A stretch of DNA of 64,000 nt from Saitoella complicata NRRL Y-17804 (Eukaryota > Ascomycota > Saitoellomycetes > Saitoellales > Saitoellaceae). The translations under genes were made by a program, and so were the position numbers. Location of the stretch: the NCBI RefSeq assembly GCF_001661265.1, contig NW_017567003.1:1-64000 (forward strand). The letters run 5' to 3'. Shown here one piece after another: positions 20,984 to 32,591 of the stretch (position 1 is its first letter; each line of letters starts with the position of its first letter). Under the pieces are notes generated by a model. It ran no database searches and was not told the DNA's origin. It saw nothing but the letters and a program-made list of their open reading frames with translations.

Positions 20984-21775
20984 TTAGGCAGACGAGGCAA
21001 CCGGCGCCTCGACACCTGCATCCTTCAAGACATCATCCCACTCTCCGTTATCGATCATCTCTCTCACGATGTCCAATCCACCCACGAGCTCACCCTTGAC
21101 GTACACTTGCGGGAATGTTGGCCAATCCGAGTATTCCTTCAATCCCTGCCTGACCTCATCATCCGCCAAAATGTTGAAGAATCCATATCGCACACCGCGC
21201 TCTCTCAGCAACCCAACCAAAGTCCTCGAGAAACCGCACTGTGGTGCAGCGGGTGTACCCTTCATGAACAACATCACGGGAGCAGCCTTGACGAGGTTGC
21301 CCAATCGGGTCTCCAGATCCTCCTCCACTTGAGGAGCGGATGCTGGTACTGGTGGCGCAACAGGTTGAGCTGGAGGGAGGGAGGTGGCTGAGGAATATTG
21401 GTTGAGGGCGGCAGTGAGCTCGGGTGCGTTGCCACCAGAGATACGTGCGAGCACTTTGTTTGACTTTAAGATGACGAAGAACGGAACGGCGCTTACGTCG
21501 AAGGATTCGGAAATGTCGGCAAGCTCCTCGGCCTCGATCTGCTCAAGTCGTTAGCGAGACGCACCCAAATCAACGTACAAGAAGCGCACCTTTGCAAACT
21601 TCACACTTGGGTATCTAGTCGACAACTCCTCGAAGACAACGTTCATCTGCGCACACGGAGCGGCCCACGGCGCCCAGAAGTTCAATGCGATAACGGAGCC
21701 ATTTGATGTGGTGATGAACTGCTCAAAGTCCTCGACGGAAGTGATTTCGCGGACCATATTTGATGCTGCTGCCAT
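20984..21775 (-). CDS. GRX4: Monothiol CGFS glutaredoxin (Grx3/Grx4 type)
   Basis: Exons 21590-21775 and 20984-21538 give 246 residues, with a 51-nt intron. An N-terminal thioredoxin-like domain (residues 1-105) is followed by a Pro/Ala linker and a glutaredoxin domain. The glutaredoxin domain carries LFMKGTPAAPQCGFSR, with the CGFS cysteine at about 163, and WPTFPQVYVKGELVGG. These cytosolic and nuclear proteins bind a bridging Fe-S cluster with glutathione and BolA-type partners and report iron status to transcription factors. In the thioredoxin domain the usual WCGPC is WAAPC, so only one cysteine remains, as is common in this family. It is divergent from the TatD nuclease gene. Confidence 0.94.
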
Positions 21776-22147
21776 GGATCAGGGAGTTTCCTTGTCTATT
21801 TGTGAGTTGACCTTTGATCGATATCGTGAATTGCGGGTGAGTGGCGCCTGGCAGTAGCCGGATCACGTGCAAAACGACGATTTTATCAGATCAAATAGAT
21901 AACATGCATGGGATTGCTATGAAGAGGGGTTGAAGTATTGTGATAGCGAATACAAGAGTAACAGGAATGATAGCCTCCGTCGAGGTCTGTAACCACCCGA
22001 ACTCTGTCAGAACTCCCACGGTAAACTCGCACTGGATGATGAGCCCACGGCACCCAAGATACCGGGTTGTATATCTTGGATAGTGTACCTGCACCAGCCA
22101 GGCACCGGCCCACAGGTCGACACAGTCCCGCACAGCAGATCGGTGCA
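21776..22147. other. Divergent promoter region, glutaredoxin / TatD
   Basis: These 372 bp hold the 5' regions of both genes. No further gene or clear element is seen. Confidence 0.5.
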
Positions 22148-23170
22148 ATGAAGCGATTCACACGAGTCCCGCGGATGGCCCCCCTCTTCGACATCGGCTT
22201 CAACGCAACCGACGCCGTGTTCAGGGGTGTTTACCACGGCCACAACGGCAACCCTTCTCACGCGGACGACTTTGCCCACGTCCTGGAGCGGGCTCGGCGG
22301 TATGCCTGTGCGAAGATGATGGTGACCGGTGGCGATCTGGCCGATGCGCGGCGTGCCATGGAGCTGGCTGCAAAGTACCGTGAGTGGTGATCTTCATGGT
22401 GGAGATGGATGATTGACTGATGGAAACAAGCCGGTGTGTTGTATTCGACCGTGGGTACGCACCCTACGCACGCGCAAGCATTCGACAAACACCCCGAAGG
22501 ACCCGAGCACTACCTCGAGGGATTAGAGCTGCTCGCCAAAGAAGGAAAAGAAAGTGGTGTAGTCATCGCCTTTGGAGAGTTCGGACTCGACTACGACCGC
22601 CTCGACTGGTGTCCAAAAGACGTCCAACTGAAATACTTTAAACAACAGCTCGAACTCGCAACAAATCTCGACCTCCCACTATTCCTCCACTCCAGAGCCT
22701 GCGCAGAAGATTTCGAATCAATGCTTTTCCCTATGCTACCCCGTCTTCCACGAGGCGGCGTCGTTCACTCCTTCACAGGCTCCATCGAGGAGATGCACCG
22801 CCTCGTTGCGAAGGGCCTATACATCTCCGTCAACGGGTGTAGTATGAAGACCGAGGAGCAGCTCGATATGGTCAAGGAGATTCCCCTCGACTATCTAATG
22901 TTGGAGACAGATGCTCCGTGGTGTGGGTTGAAGACGTCTACCGTCGGAAAGTATTTGAAAGATGCACCGCAGATGCCAACAATTCGCAAGAAGGAAAAGT
23001 TTGTCTTGGGTGATATGACAAAGTCAAGGAATGAGCCTTGTACCATGATTCATGTCGCTACCGTTGTTGCGGCATTGAAGGGGTGCTCCGTCCAAGAGTT
23101 GACCAAAATTGTATGGGAGAACACCATGAAACTGTTTTTGCCGAATGAGCCGCTGGAACTGCCGAACTAA
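22148..23170 (+). CDS. TatD-family metal-dependent deoxyribonuclease
   Basis: Exons 22148-22379 and 22431-23170 give 323 residues. The intron (GTGAGT, ACAAG) splits AAKYPGVLYST. This is a TIM-barrel metallo-hydrolase of the TatD/YBL055C group, 3'-5' exonuclease/endonuclease enzymes tied to DNA fragmentation in yeast cell death. Visible family motifs are FDIGFNATDAVFRGVYHG, VGTHPTH, IAFGEFGLDYDR with the metal Glu, LPLFLHSR, GGVVHSFTGS, LMLETDAPWCG and EPCTMIHVATVVAALKG. Length matches eukaryotic TatD proteins. A convergent PP2C gene lies 263 bp downstream. Confidence 0.93.
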
Positions 23171-23260
23171 CTAGCATACGATACATCATACACAGGCAGC
23201 AGGAATGAGAACGAGATAAACAAACGTAGCGATAGAATTGCAAACCATATGGACCCTTGG

Positions 23261-23320
23261 AAAAAAAAAAAAATGTAGTGTCCATCACAAACACACACAG
23301 ACACACACACACACGCACAC
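23261..23320. repeat. A13 tract and CA-rich microsatellite
   Basis: A run of 13 A (23261-23273) is followed by an imperfect (CA)n stretch at 23288-23320, interrupted by two G. Both lie between the convergent TatD and PP2C 3' ends. Confidence 0.85.
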
Positions 23321-23433
23321 CCGTCCTCACCTCGTGACAACAACAACCGCGATGTGATCACTCCCCGGCCCATCTATCTCCTTCCTTCCTATACATTACA
23401 ATATCGTACACGGAAAACGGATCCCTTCAATCA

Positions 23434-24719
23434 TCACTCTTGCGCATCAGGCATCGGCGACTCATGTCGGTCCGCGGTTTTTTGGGCAGCTGGGTCAGAC
23501 TGATCGGTAAGAAGCTCGGTTCCATCGTTGAGGATGATCACTCTACCTTGAGGTTTGTCGCTCTGGACGTGGTCGCCTTCGCTACCGTCACTCTCAAACT
23601 CGTTTGCGTTCGTGTCGTGGTGGTGGTATCCTGGTCCCTTGTGCTCGGCAAATCGCGGGGGAGCGCAAGGTCCGTCGCCAGCCTCGACACGCTTCGCAAT
23701 CATCTCATACCACTCCTCCTTGGTCTTGCCCTGCAAGAAACCAACAATAACGACAGTCATGTTGTCGCATCCGACACCGCCAGTCTCGGACGACGTAGCC
23801 AGACAGTTGTCCATGAGGTTCTCGCAAATGAGGTGAAGCTCCTGCTTCGCCGCAATACCCCTGCGAACAAACTCGATGACGGCCTGCGAGGAAAGGACAT
23901 CCCAGATACCGTCACATGCAATAACCATAAACTCATCGTCCTTGGTGATAGTGTGCTCCGTGACGTCAGGGAAGACGGTAACGATCTGCTGCTCAGGAGG
24001 AAGGTCCTTGCTCTTCTTGAACTCAAAGTCACCAACAGCACGACTCAATGCAAGGTTACCGTTCACTCGTCCAAAGTCAACGAATCCACCAGCGGCGCAG
24101 ATTCGTGCCTTCTCCTTCTCGTTTTGGGGCTTGTGGTCGAATGAAAGGGGCTTGGCGGTACCCTTCATACCTAGGACTGTTCGTGAATCACCAGCGTTTG
24201 CGCAAAACAGACGACCATCACCGGTGACAAGAGCAACAGTTGCAGTGCAACCTGATGGGTCGTCGCTGAAGCGAGGGTCTGCGCAACAACATTAGCATGC
24301 ATAGCGCATTCATGCCACGAAAGACACTCACCTGCGAGAATTGCCTGATCCGTTTCCAAGAAACCATCTTTCAGAGCCTTGTCGTAGTCGCCCGCCTTGA
24401 ATGCGTCCTGCTTTGCAACGATCTTGTGCAAGTTTTCTCCTGCAAACTGAGCGACCCTGTCACCACCGTGACCGTCATACACACCAAAGAATGAGATCTT
24501 ATCCTTCACATCACTGACTTCAGTGAGAGACAGGAGGGCGGCGTGTGCGTCCTCCATGGAGATACGCCAACCCTGCATGTCGGACATACCGAAGATGTGC
24601 TTCTCATCCTCGCCATAGTGGGATCGCTTGTCGATAACGGGTTCCGATAATGTCTGACCTGTATGAAGAGTGTAAGAGCGCGTTCACAGGGGGTGTATGC
24701 GTGCCATTGACGAACCCAT
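23434..24719 (-). CDS. PTC2: Protein phosphatase 2C, Ptc2/Ptc3 type
   Basis: Exons on the minus strand are 24716-24719, 24332-24658 and 23434-24278, giving 391 residues. Phases close to give the family's classic start MGQTLSEPVIDKRSHYGEDE. The first coding exon is only ATGG. The PP2C core shows MQGWRISMEDAHA, FFGVYDGHGGDRVA, DPSGCTATVALV, LFCANAGDSRTVLG, NGNLALSRAVGDFEFK, FMVIACDGIWDVLSSQ and VGCDNMTVVIV, with all metal aspartates present. Gly2 could be myristoylated. Ptc2/3 enzymes dephosphorylate Cdc28/Cdk1, Hog1 and the checkpoint kinase Rad53 in yeast. The C-terminal tail is His/Asp/Glu-rich and disordered. Confidence 0.94.
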
Positions 24720-25223
24720 TGCTTGTGGCGGCTGGTAGTAACGTCAAGGAAACAAAGAAAAAGAGAGATGTCGGAGCTGTGAAGGCAGGCAGATGTCTAT
24801 GAGATATCGATCTTGAAGCGATTCAGATTCAGATAACCGAGGGATGGGATTGGGTCCGGCGGTTTGTGTTTGTCCTTTTGTTCAAGTTCTTCGTCAGGGA
24901 GCTTTTGGCGTTTGCAGAGTCAAAGTGCGTCCGGCTGGTGTAGTGTGTGCCAGCTGGGTGAGTAGCGCGCGGCTGGCGTCCCAAACCACAACCCCGATGA
25001 CGACGTTGGTCGTGCAGCGTAGATGTGAGGTGATATCAGGGGAAAGACTGTGGAAGTTGCTCTGTTGAATTGAAAACATTTAAATCGGTACGATTGTGTG
25101 TTTGATGTATCTACCGATCAAGAGATGACGGCATTTGAACGGGGCTTTACACCAGCCACATACGACGGACCTCAGGTGGATGCGATAATTCTCAATTGCT
25201 CGTAGATAGCCTAGGAAAACAAT
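24720..25223. other. Intergenic region upstream of PP2C
   Basis: This 504-bp region holds the PP2C 5' region and the 3' end of the R3H gene. The short frames in it show no family features. Confidence 0.5.
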
Positions 25224-26696
25224 CTACCACGGTCTGCCCAACTGCTGCTTTACCGAGCTCCGTACCAAATTCGTAGCCCGCCTGCTCTCATCCATCGAGA
25301 GATTCGCCATCATAGCCTTTGCCTCGTCATCCGGATCCATTCTTCTTGACTCATGACCGCTCCCATCACTGGTGTGCGGTCGCGGCAGTGACCATGCCGC
25401 AGAGGCATAGGTAGACGCAGCCAGAGGTGCCCATACGTTCTCTCCACTTGATGGAGGCGGCAATAGCGGGGAAAACGCTTGCGGCGAACCGCTCGAGCCA
25501 CCTCGTGGTCGAGGGCTTGTTTGAATAGGCGGTAGTACTGGCTGCTCCCTGCCGACTGGCCGCCTCATCTCTTCTCGTTGCTGTGACTGCGGAGGTCCAT
25601 ATTGTGGGAAACCCGGCTGCTGCTGTCGTGGAGGCTGCGGCCCGCCAGGCATGTTGGAAATGTACTGATTTCTGTCATTTCCATACATGGCATAGGGATC
25701 AAAGCCCATTGGTACGAATGGCTGCGCAGATGGGTTGGGGTTGAAACCGGCGGGTCCGCCCTGAGCATACATCTGCTGATAGTACGCATCGTACTGAGGA
25801 TAGTAGCCTTGACCTGGCATACCAGGGAAGGACCCGCGACCTTGATGATTCTCGGGCTGGAACTGTGCTCGTCGCGGCTTGCCCTTATTCTTCTTAGGCT
25901 TTTCCTCCTCGGGTTCCGGGGCAGGTGACTCCACAATCCCCTTGAAAATCCTCGCTCTTGCTTCTTGATATGCTGCTTCCCTTTCTTCTCTTGACACCTT
26001 GCCATCGCTTTGTGATGGGGTACTCGACCTTGAGGATGCCGATGCCGTCCCAGAACGTCCGTCACCCGTCTGCCGTTTCATAATCTTCAAGCCCTTTGGT
26101 GCATTCTGTTCCGCGTCCGCTTGTTTGGGCTTTGGAGCCATATCCGCAAGACGTACTGCGGGAATCCTCGTCTTTTGCGATCGGAATAACACCACCGACG
26201 GACCCTGAACGTCCTTCACATGCAGCAACCTGTAGTAATCCGCCGTCCTGTGAGCCAAAAGGCGGTGATAAGAGTTCGATGATGACAGCTCCATTGTCAA
26301 ATCCGACGTGTTCTGCTTGATGAACATCCTGATATCTTGCTCCAACTTCAAGATGAACAGACGATCCTTAGGGTTCTCCATGGCACCGATCAGGAGAGGA
26401 TCGGCGGTATCCTCCGATACAGTAGACGAAGGCGTTTCGCTTCCTCCAGCAGCAGGTTCTGCAAGTGTGGGCGGCCTCGCGATTTCCGGCGGTTGAAATT
26501 GGACTTGCTGTACATTGACCGAAGATGCGGTACTGGTAGCTGAGGTAGATTGCGATGCCGACGGCCTTCTAAGCAGCATCATCTTCGGTAGTTGAGCATT
26601 GGGAAGGGAATTGCTTTGTACGTCATGACCAGCATTGTCGTTAACAGATGGTGTCGAGACCGAGGAAGCGTCTTCGGAAGTTGATGATTGATCCAT
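25224..26696 (-). CDS. R3H-SUZ domain RNA-binding protein
   Basis: A single exon of 490 residues. After a Ser/Thr-rich N-terminus, residues about 105-175 form an R3H domain (DRLFILKLEQDIRMFIKQN, then SYHRLLAHRTADYYRLLHV). This is followed by a SUZ-type motif (ADMAPKPKQ ... GLKIMKRQ). The rest is Pro/Gln/Gly/Tyr-rich and disordered (GMPGQGYYPQYDAYYQQMYA), typical of proteins in RNP granules. Fungal relatives include Rbs1-like proteins that bind poly(A) or single-stranded nucleic acid. The exact role is unknown. It is divergent from the zinc-knuckle gene. Confidence 0.88.
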   Translation of the reverse strand: MDQSSTSEDASSVSTPSVNDNAGHDVQSNSLPNAQLPKMMLLRRPSASQSTSATSTASSVNVQQVQFQPPEIARPPTLAEPAAGGSETPSSTVSEDTADPLLIGAMENPKDRLFILKLEQDIRMFIKQNTSDLTMELSSSNSYHRLLAHRTADYYRLLHVKDVQGPSVVLFRSQKTRIPAVRLADMAPKPKQADAEQNAPKGLKIMKRQTGDGRSGTASASSRSSTPSQSDGKVSREEREAAYQEARARIFKGIVESPAPEPEEEKPKKNKGKPRRAQFQPENHQGRGSFPGMPGQGYYPQYDAYYQQMYAQGGPAGFNPNPSAQPFVPMGFDPYAMYGNDRNQYISNMPGGPQPPRQQQPGFPQYGPPQSQQREEMRRPVGREQPVLPPIQTSPRPRGGSSGSPQAFSPLLPPPSSGENVWAPLAASTYASAAWSLPRPHTSDGSGHESRRMDPDDEAKAMMANLSMDESRRATNLVRSSVKQQLGRPW

Positions 26697-28282
<1,586 letters not shown>

Positions 28283-28399
28283 GTGATGAAGCACATTAGG
28301 TGCCGAAAGCGTATCATTACGTTGGTTGACGCATAATATCGCCATGAGCGCAATACATGGTAGGAGAACAGTAGCATATCTCAGCCTGTTGCAACACGC

Positions 28400-29037
28400 C
28401 TATGCCTCCTCCATCGCAGCCTCCGCTCGCGCCTCTTGCTCCCTCATCTCCATCCCTACCGCCAAATCAGGCTCCCCTCCATTCTTCTTCTCCTGCTGCT
28501 CCATCAACCGTTGTCTCAACAAAGTTGCAATGGCCGCATCCGTTCTCGGCTTCAGTCGCGTCAATTTTTGTTCCAGATTTCGTTTCAGATCATAGTCTCT
28601 TGTCTTTGTCCCGGCAAGACTGAATAGATCGATTGGAGCGTCGGTCTTCATTTTCTCGGCATCTGCTTTGGCCTTTGCGGCGATTCTTGCTGCTGCTTCC
28701 TCTACTGTCTCTTCTCCCAAGATGCTGTGCGCAATTGTCAGCACAGCACATGTCATCAGAATACTGCGCACGAACCTTTCGCCATTCTCATCTACGGGAG
28801 GTTCTGTAGGTATAGACTCTTCTTCACGTGGTAATGAAGGCTGCACAATAGGTACAGATGGCAACTCTGCCTCCTCTCCGGTCTCATTTTGTGGTCGCTT
28901 TCGCTTCTTCAGCAGAGCGAGACGCTCTTTTCTCTGTACACGATGGTCAGCGAACTGCGGAGAAGATGTTGTGACCGATCGCATACCTTCTGCGCCTCCT
29001 CATCGAGTGACAGCTTCTGCGATTCTTCCCTTGACAT
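28400..29037 (-). CDS. cwf18: Spliceosomal protein CCDC12 / Cwf18
   Basis: Exons on the minus strand are 28987-29037, 28776-28933 and 28400-28724, giving 177 residues. The second intron (51 nt, GTTCGT donor, GCACAG acceptor, branch-like GCTGACA) keeps frame and has no stop. It encodes a hydrophobic stretch foreign to the family, so I treat it as spliced. Family signatures are EEAQKRKERLALLKKRK at the N-terminus and APIDLFSLAGTKTRDYDLKRNLEQKLTRLKPRTDAAIATLLRQRL split across the C-terminal half. CCDC12/Cwf18 belongs to the activated spliceosome near the catalytic core. The protein is almost fully helical and charged. Confidence 0.88.
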
Positions 29038-29381
29038 TGCTATTGATCTGGGTTGTTTTGGAGGTTAACTGCGTTATCGACAACGACGGATGGTCCTCGG
29101 CGCGGCCGGCGATTCAGGGGTGCACGGTTGCATGCCCCCGTGGGAATCGCGAAGGAGGGCAGTCCAGTCTCGTTGCTTCATGATTGACGCCGAAATCGCT
29201 AGACAAGTAGCAGGCAGAGATTGTAAAGGGGAGGCAAAATTGCAATCGACTGGTATTAGGCAGGTATAAAAGGTTCAAAATCGTCTTGCTTCAGGAATCA
29301 AACACCGCTCATTAGCTTAACAAATATGACTGCATCGACGAAACCAGCGTCGATGTCTTTCTATAACAAAATATGACCTTC
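29038..29381. other. Intergenic region
   Basis: This 344-bp stretch lies between the cwf18 start and the 3' end of the secreted protein gene. It holds no supported gene. Confidence 0.5.
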
Positions 29382-30671
29382 TTACAGCCTCGTCCACCTC
29401 CTATAGACGGCGGCCGTTGCGTTCCCGCTAGTAGTGGAATTCGAGATGACGCCCGTGACAGAGGCAACGGCAACGGCAGCGGCAGCGGAGGACGTGCTGA
29501 TAACCTCTTCTTCTTCGTCGCAGTCATACTCAACCTCAGAGTCGTCAAGTGTGGAGTCATCCGATGACAGCTCAGAGCCGCTCTCAGAAGCGGTAGCGGA
29601 GCTGGAAGTTGACGTGCTGCCGGAGCTCACAACGCCAGTCTCAGTCACACTCACCTCGCCGTTCGCGGTGGTAGACTCAACGGAACCAGATGCAGTAGTT
29701 GCCTCAGAGTCCGATGACTCGGTTCCGCTCACAGCCAAAGCAGCAGCCACACCGGTTGCCTGAACAGATTCCTCAGCAGCAGTCGCCGTCGAACCAGAGC
29801 CAGCCGTGACCGTAATAGTAGCGGTCGCCTGAGAGTCACTACAGACAGCGGTCTCGATGATAGTGATGTATGAAACGGTTGGAACATAGACGGTAGTAAC
29901 TCCGTCAGCAACTCCAGTCGAAGCAGCTGCGACCGCAGCCTCAGCAGTCGCAATGCTAGCTGCCTCGGTAAAGTCCGTGAGGGTGATCGTGCGGGTCATC
30001 ACCTTGGTCGTGTGACCGCCGTAAACAGTGGAGGTCAATGTCTCCATGGTAGAACTGGCATCGGCGGAGGCGGCGGCTGCGGCAGCGAGGACGGCGGTGT
30101 TGGACCCAGCGGTAGAAGCGGCAGCAGCGGACTCTCTGGCGAGGGGTGCAGTCATGTACTGAGTGAAGACAGTCTCGGTCGGTTTCCCAGAGATGGTGAA
30201 AGTGACGGTCTTCACAAGAGTCTTGGTGACCTTGATGGAGCTCATAATCTCAGCAGATGCGGCCGTCGCGTTGGAATAAGCAGCAGCCGAGGAAGTGATG
30301 ACCGAAGCAGACGAAGTCGCGTCAACAACTGCCGTCGTAAACGCCGAAGAGAGCTCGGTCGCTTGAGCAAGAGTAGAGGCGGCAAGAGCGCCATTGGAGC
30401 CGGACACGAGAGTGATAGCGGTGAAGCCGTCACCAGTAAGCATGCAAACGTCGTCGATGCAGGTAGTAGTAACCTGCGCAGCGGTCGAGGTCAACGTCGA
30501 AGACGCGAAGGACGTCATGGAAGCTGCCGCAACAGTCGCAGCATTGGATGAGGCCGACACGGTGCTATTGGTGTACACCTGACGCCTGAAATGAGCCCTC
30601 GGCATGGCCTCTCCAGTGCCAAAAAGACTGACAAAGCCAACGGCCAGCGTAAGGAATGTCGAGTGATGCAT
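29382..30671 (-). CDS. Secreted Ser/Thr/Ala-rich wall-type protein
   Basis: A single exon of 429 residues from ATG 30671. An upstream in-frame ATG at 30731 would add 20 residues before the signal peptide and is less likely. The start MHHSTFLTLAVGFVSLFGTG is a signal peptide, followed by a Kex2-like RR at about residue 30. Ser, Thr, Ala and Val then dominate, with short blocks such as LVKTVTFTISGKPTETVFTQ, TTKVMTRTITL and TVYVPTVSYITIIETAVC. These recall mannoprotein or adhesin stalks. An acidic patch (EYDCDEEEE) lies near the C-terminus. The tail ends in YRRWTRL without a GPI-like hydrophobic end, so either it is not anchored or a last exon is missed. No family is named. Confidence 0.75.
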   Translation of the reverse strand: MHHSTFLTLAVGFVSLFGTGEAMPRAHFRRQVYTNSTVSASSNAATVAAASMTSFASSTLTSTAAQVTTTCIDDVCMLTGDGFTAITLVSGSNGALAASTLAQATELSSAFTTAVVDATSSASVITSSAAAYSNATAASAEIMSSIKVTKTLVKTVTFTISGKPTETVFTQYMTAPLARESAAAASTAGSNTAVLAAAAAASADASSTMETLTSTVYGGHTTKVMTRTITLTDFTEAASIATAEAAVAAASTGVADGVTTVYVPTVSYITIIETAVCSDSQATATITVTAGSGSTATAAEESVQATGVAAALAVSGTESSDSEATTASGSVESTTANGEVSVTETGVVSSGSTSTSSSATASESGSELSSDDSTLDDSEVEYDCDEEEEVISTSSAAAAVAVASVTGVISNSTTSGNATAAVYRRWTRL

Positions 30672-31089
30672 GGTTATGGTTGCCTTTGGAATATATAAGA
30701 GAGAGTGTGATGTTGTAAGAAAGACGTTCAACGTCGAGAGGCTGGATGAATGAATGGATGCTGTGAAGCACGGTTGCGGGGTACCGGCGAGTTTTATGGT
30801 GTTTTGGTCATTCCAGGAGTCAATGCTGCCAAATTGAGCGTTTCATATTGTTGCTTGTTGTCGTGGGAGATTTGGCCTCTCTCTTTGTTTCCAGTTTCAT
30901 GTTGACTGGACAAGTCAAATCGGAGTGATATCGACTGCAAAAACAAGATTATATCTGTTAAACTCTAAATGAGAAAACTGAGCGTTTTGTGTTGTACTGC
31001 CTTTTATTGACGTCAGGGTACGTTTTGTGCCCGTGCTTGTAACGTTGAACCCAACTGTCCGTTCTCGAGCCCCTCGGTCCCGTAAAGCA
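30672..31089. other. Divergent promoter region, secreted protein / SMN
   Basis: This 418-bp region contains no gene. A purine/pyrimidine-mixed stretch precedes ATG 31090. Confidence 0.5.
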
Positions 31090-31574
31090 ATGCCCACCAT
31101 CGGATGGAATGATTCAACCTTCGTGAATGCATGGAACAGCCATGTCGATACCTACAAGGTTGTTACTCTCATCTTCGGCTCGTACGCTTGTCTGACCAAG
31201 GTTCCATAGGCCCATCATCCCGGACAGTTCAGTGACAAGGAGTACAGAAGGTTGGAGACGCCTCCGCCGCGACCCGTCGAGGAGATTGAACAGGTCAAGC
31301 CTGAGAAAATGATTGATGATACCATGAATGCGTCAGAGCCTCAGACGACTGGCTACTTTCCAGAGGAATTAAGAAGCGGTTCGTCCGAATGTTATTCGAT
31401 AGTTAAAACGCAGCTAACAAATCGTGCACAGTTGATCCAGAGTTACGTGAAAAGCTGATGGCATGGTACACCGCAGGCTACCAAGCTGGGTACTACGCCG
31501 GCCAACAAGCAGCATTTGCAGAAGAGCCTGCAGCATCCAATGCAGACTGCAATGCAACGGAGGCAGCGCGATGA
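31090..31574 (+). CDS. smn1: Survival motor neuron (SMN) protein
   Basis: Exons 31090-31158, 31210-31378 and 31432-31574 give 126 residues. Introns are 51 and 53 nt, and the second has a GCTAAC branch site. The N-terminus IGWNDSTFVNAWNSHVDTYK matches the Gemin2-binding helix (family form W.DS.L..A...A...YK). The C-terminus DPELREKLMAWYTAGYQAGYYAG is the YG-box used for oligomerisation (family form L..W..AGYytGyy). There is no Tudor domain between them, as in fission yeast Smn1. SMN loads the Sm ring onto spliceosomal snRNAs. An upstream short exon cannot be excluded. The gene is convergent with the next one, with 34 bp between stops. Confidence 0.87.
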
Positions 31575-31608
31575 ATCGCATATGGCTTTGACACCCTATT
31601 ATACCCAA

Positions 31609-32204
31609 CTATACAGCATATAACGGCGGCGAAATCTCCATGATCCTCTTCTCTTTCTGCCGCTGACTCCTCAACGCTACTGCTCCCTGATCTCTTTCCA
31701 ATCTCAGCGTGCCCCTCATCTTCGACCGATAGGACAGGCTCGCCACGAGATTGAACAGACTGACAGTCAACAGGAGGGTTCCTGTTGCTAGTAGCAGTTT
31801 CCAGAAATGAGGATTGCCTGCACAGTCTGGGTCGATGAGCTCATGGTGAAGATCGCCGAGAACGCAGAAGCCGGATATCAGCTGGAGTAGCCCAAGTGTT
31901 GCTAGTGAAGATTTGGGACCAAGCAGCGGTAAAAACTCGGCAAAGAGTTTGTAGGGAATCCCAAACTCCGACGCTATAAGGATGACTGCTTCGAGACTCA
32001 GGAAGAGATGGTTGAAGGCGGTGAAGAAATAAAATCCGAACTAGCCTCGATTGTTAGCCTCGACATTCATGAGAAAGATGAGGAATGACATACATCTTCA
32101 AAAGATAATGCGATCACTACCCATGATGATACGATGCACAATATCATCGAGGTCACGCTGAGGAAGCGGAGGGCATTCAGGAGGACGAAGGATACGCAGA
32201 ACAT
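31609..32204 (-). CDS. Small fungal four-helix membrane protein (DUF7598-like)
   Basis: Exons 32094-32204 and 31609-32040 give 180 residues. The intron has GTATGT and GCTAG borders and is 53 nt. Four hydrophobic segments are visible. They are VSFVLLNALRFLSVTSMILC, FYFFTAFNHLFLSLEAVILI, LATLGLLQLISGFCVLGDL, and LLLATGTLLLTVSLFNLVAS. A basic Arg/Lys-rich tail ends the protein. The LNALRFLS start and the arrangement recall a fungal-only membrane family annotated as DUF7598, of unknown role. The start ATG is just inside a possible acceptor (TATACAG), so a 5' UTR intron or a short upstream exon may exist. Confidence 0.7.
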
Positions 32205-32591
32205 GAGATACTGTATAGTGATGCTATCGGCGAGTAGTGGTTGTGTTTAATCAGTGAATACGGAGTAGAAAAGGAGAAGATGGGGATATATAGCCAGCGC
32301 AGATGATGGTCAGAGCAAGATGCGTCGAAGCGGATATGGCTGCGACGGACAATGGGAAGTCTCATATTCTGAATGATCAGCATGTTGGAAGCCGAATATC
32401 TGTCCAAACCTGTGGAAATTTATCTAGATGGACAATGCAAAGCTACAGTTCTGCCCACATTTCCGTGGTGGTCTACTTACATGTCGTACAGTTGGCTGGG
32501 GATGGATTCTCCCATGATCACGTGCACGTCTCTCGGACACTCGACGCCACGTGCTCACGCGTAAACTCAAAGTTACGTACGAACGAACAAG
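32205..32591. other. Divergent promoter region, membrane protein / SERF
   Basis: This 387-bp region contains no gene. Two CACGTG-like words (GATCACGTGCACG at 32516-32528 and CGCCACGTGCTC at about 32547) could be E-boxes for bHLH factors. Confidence 0.4.

Noticed and set aside
23288-23320. CA-rich run as a possible CRISPR or satellite array
   Set aside because: It is a plain dinucleotide microsatellite. No CRISPR-like repeat-spacer pattern was seen anywhere in the window.
30012-30551. Gly/Ser-rich 179-codon frame
   Set aside because: Antisense to the Ser/Ala-rich secreted protein. Its composition mirrors the GCx/TCx codons of the other strand.
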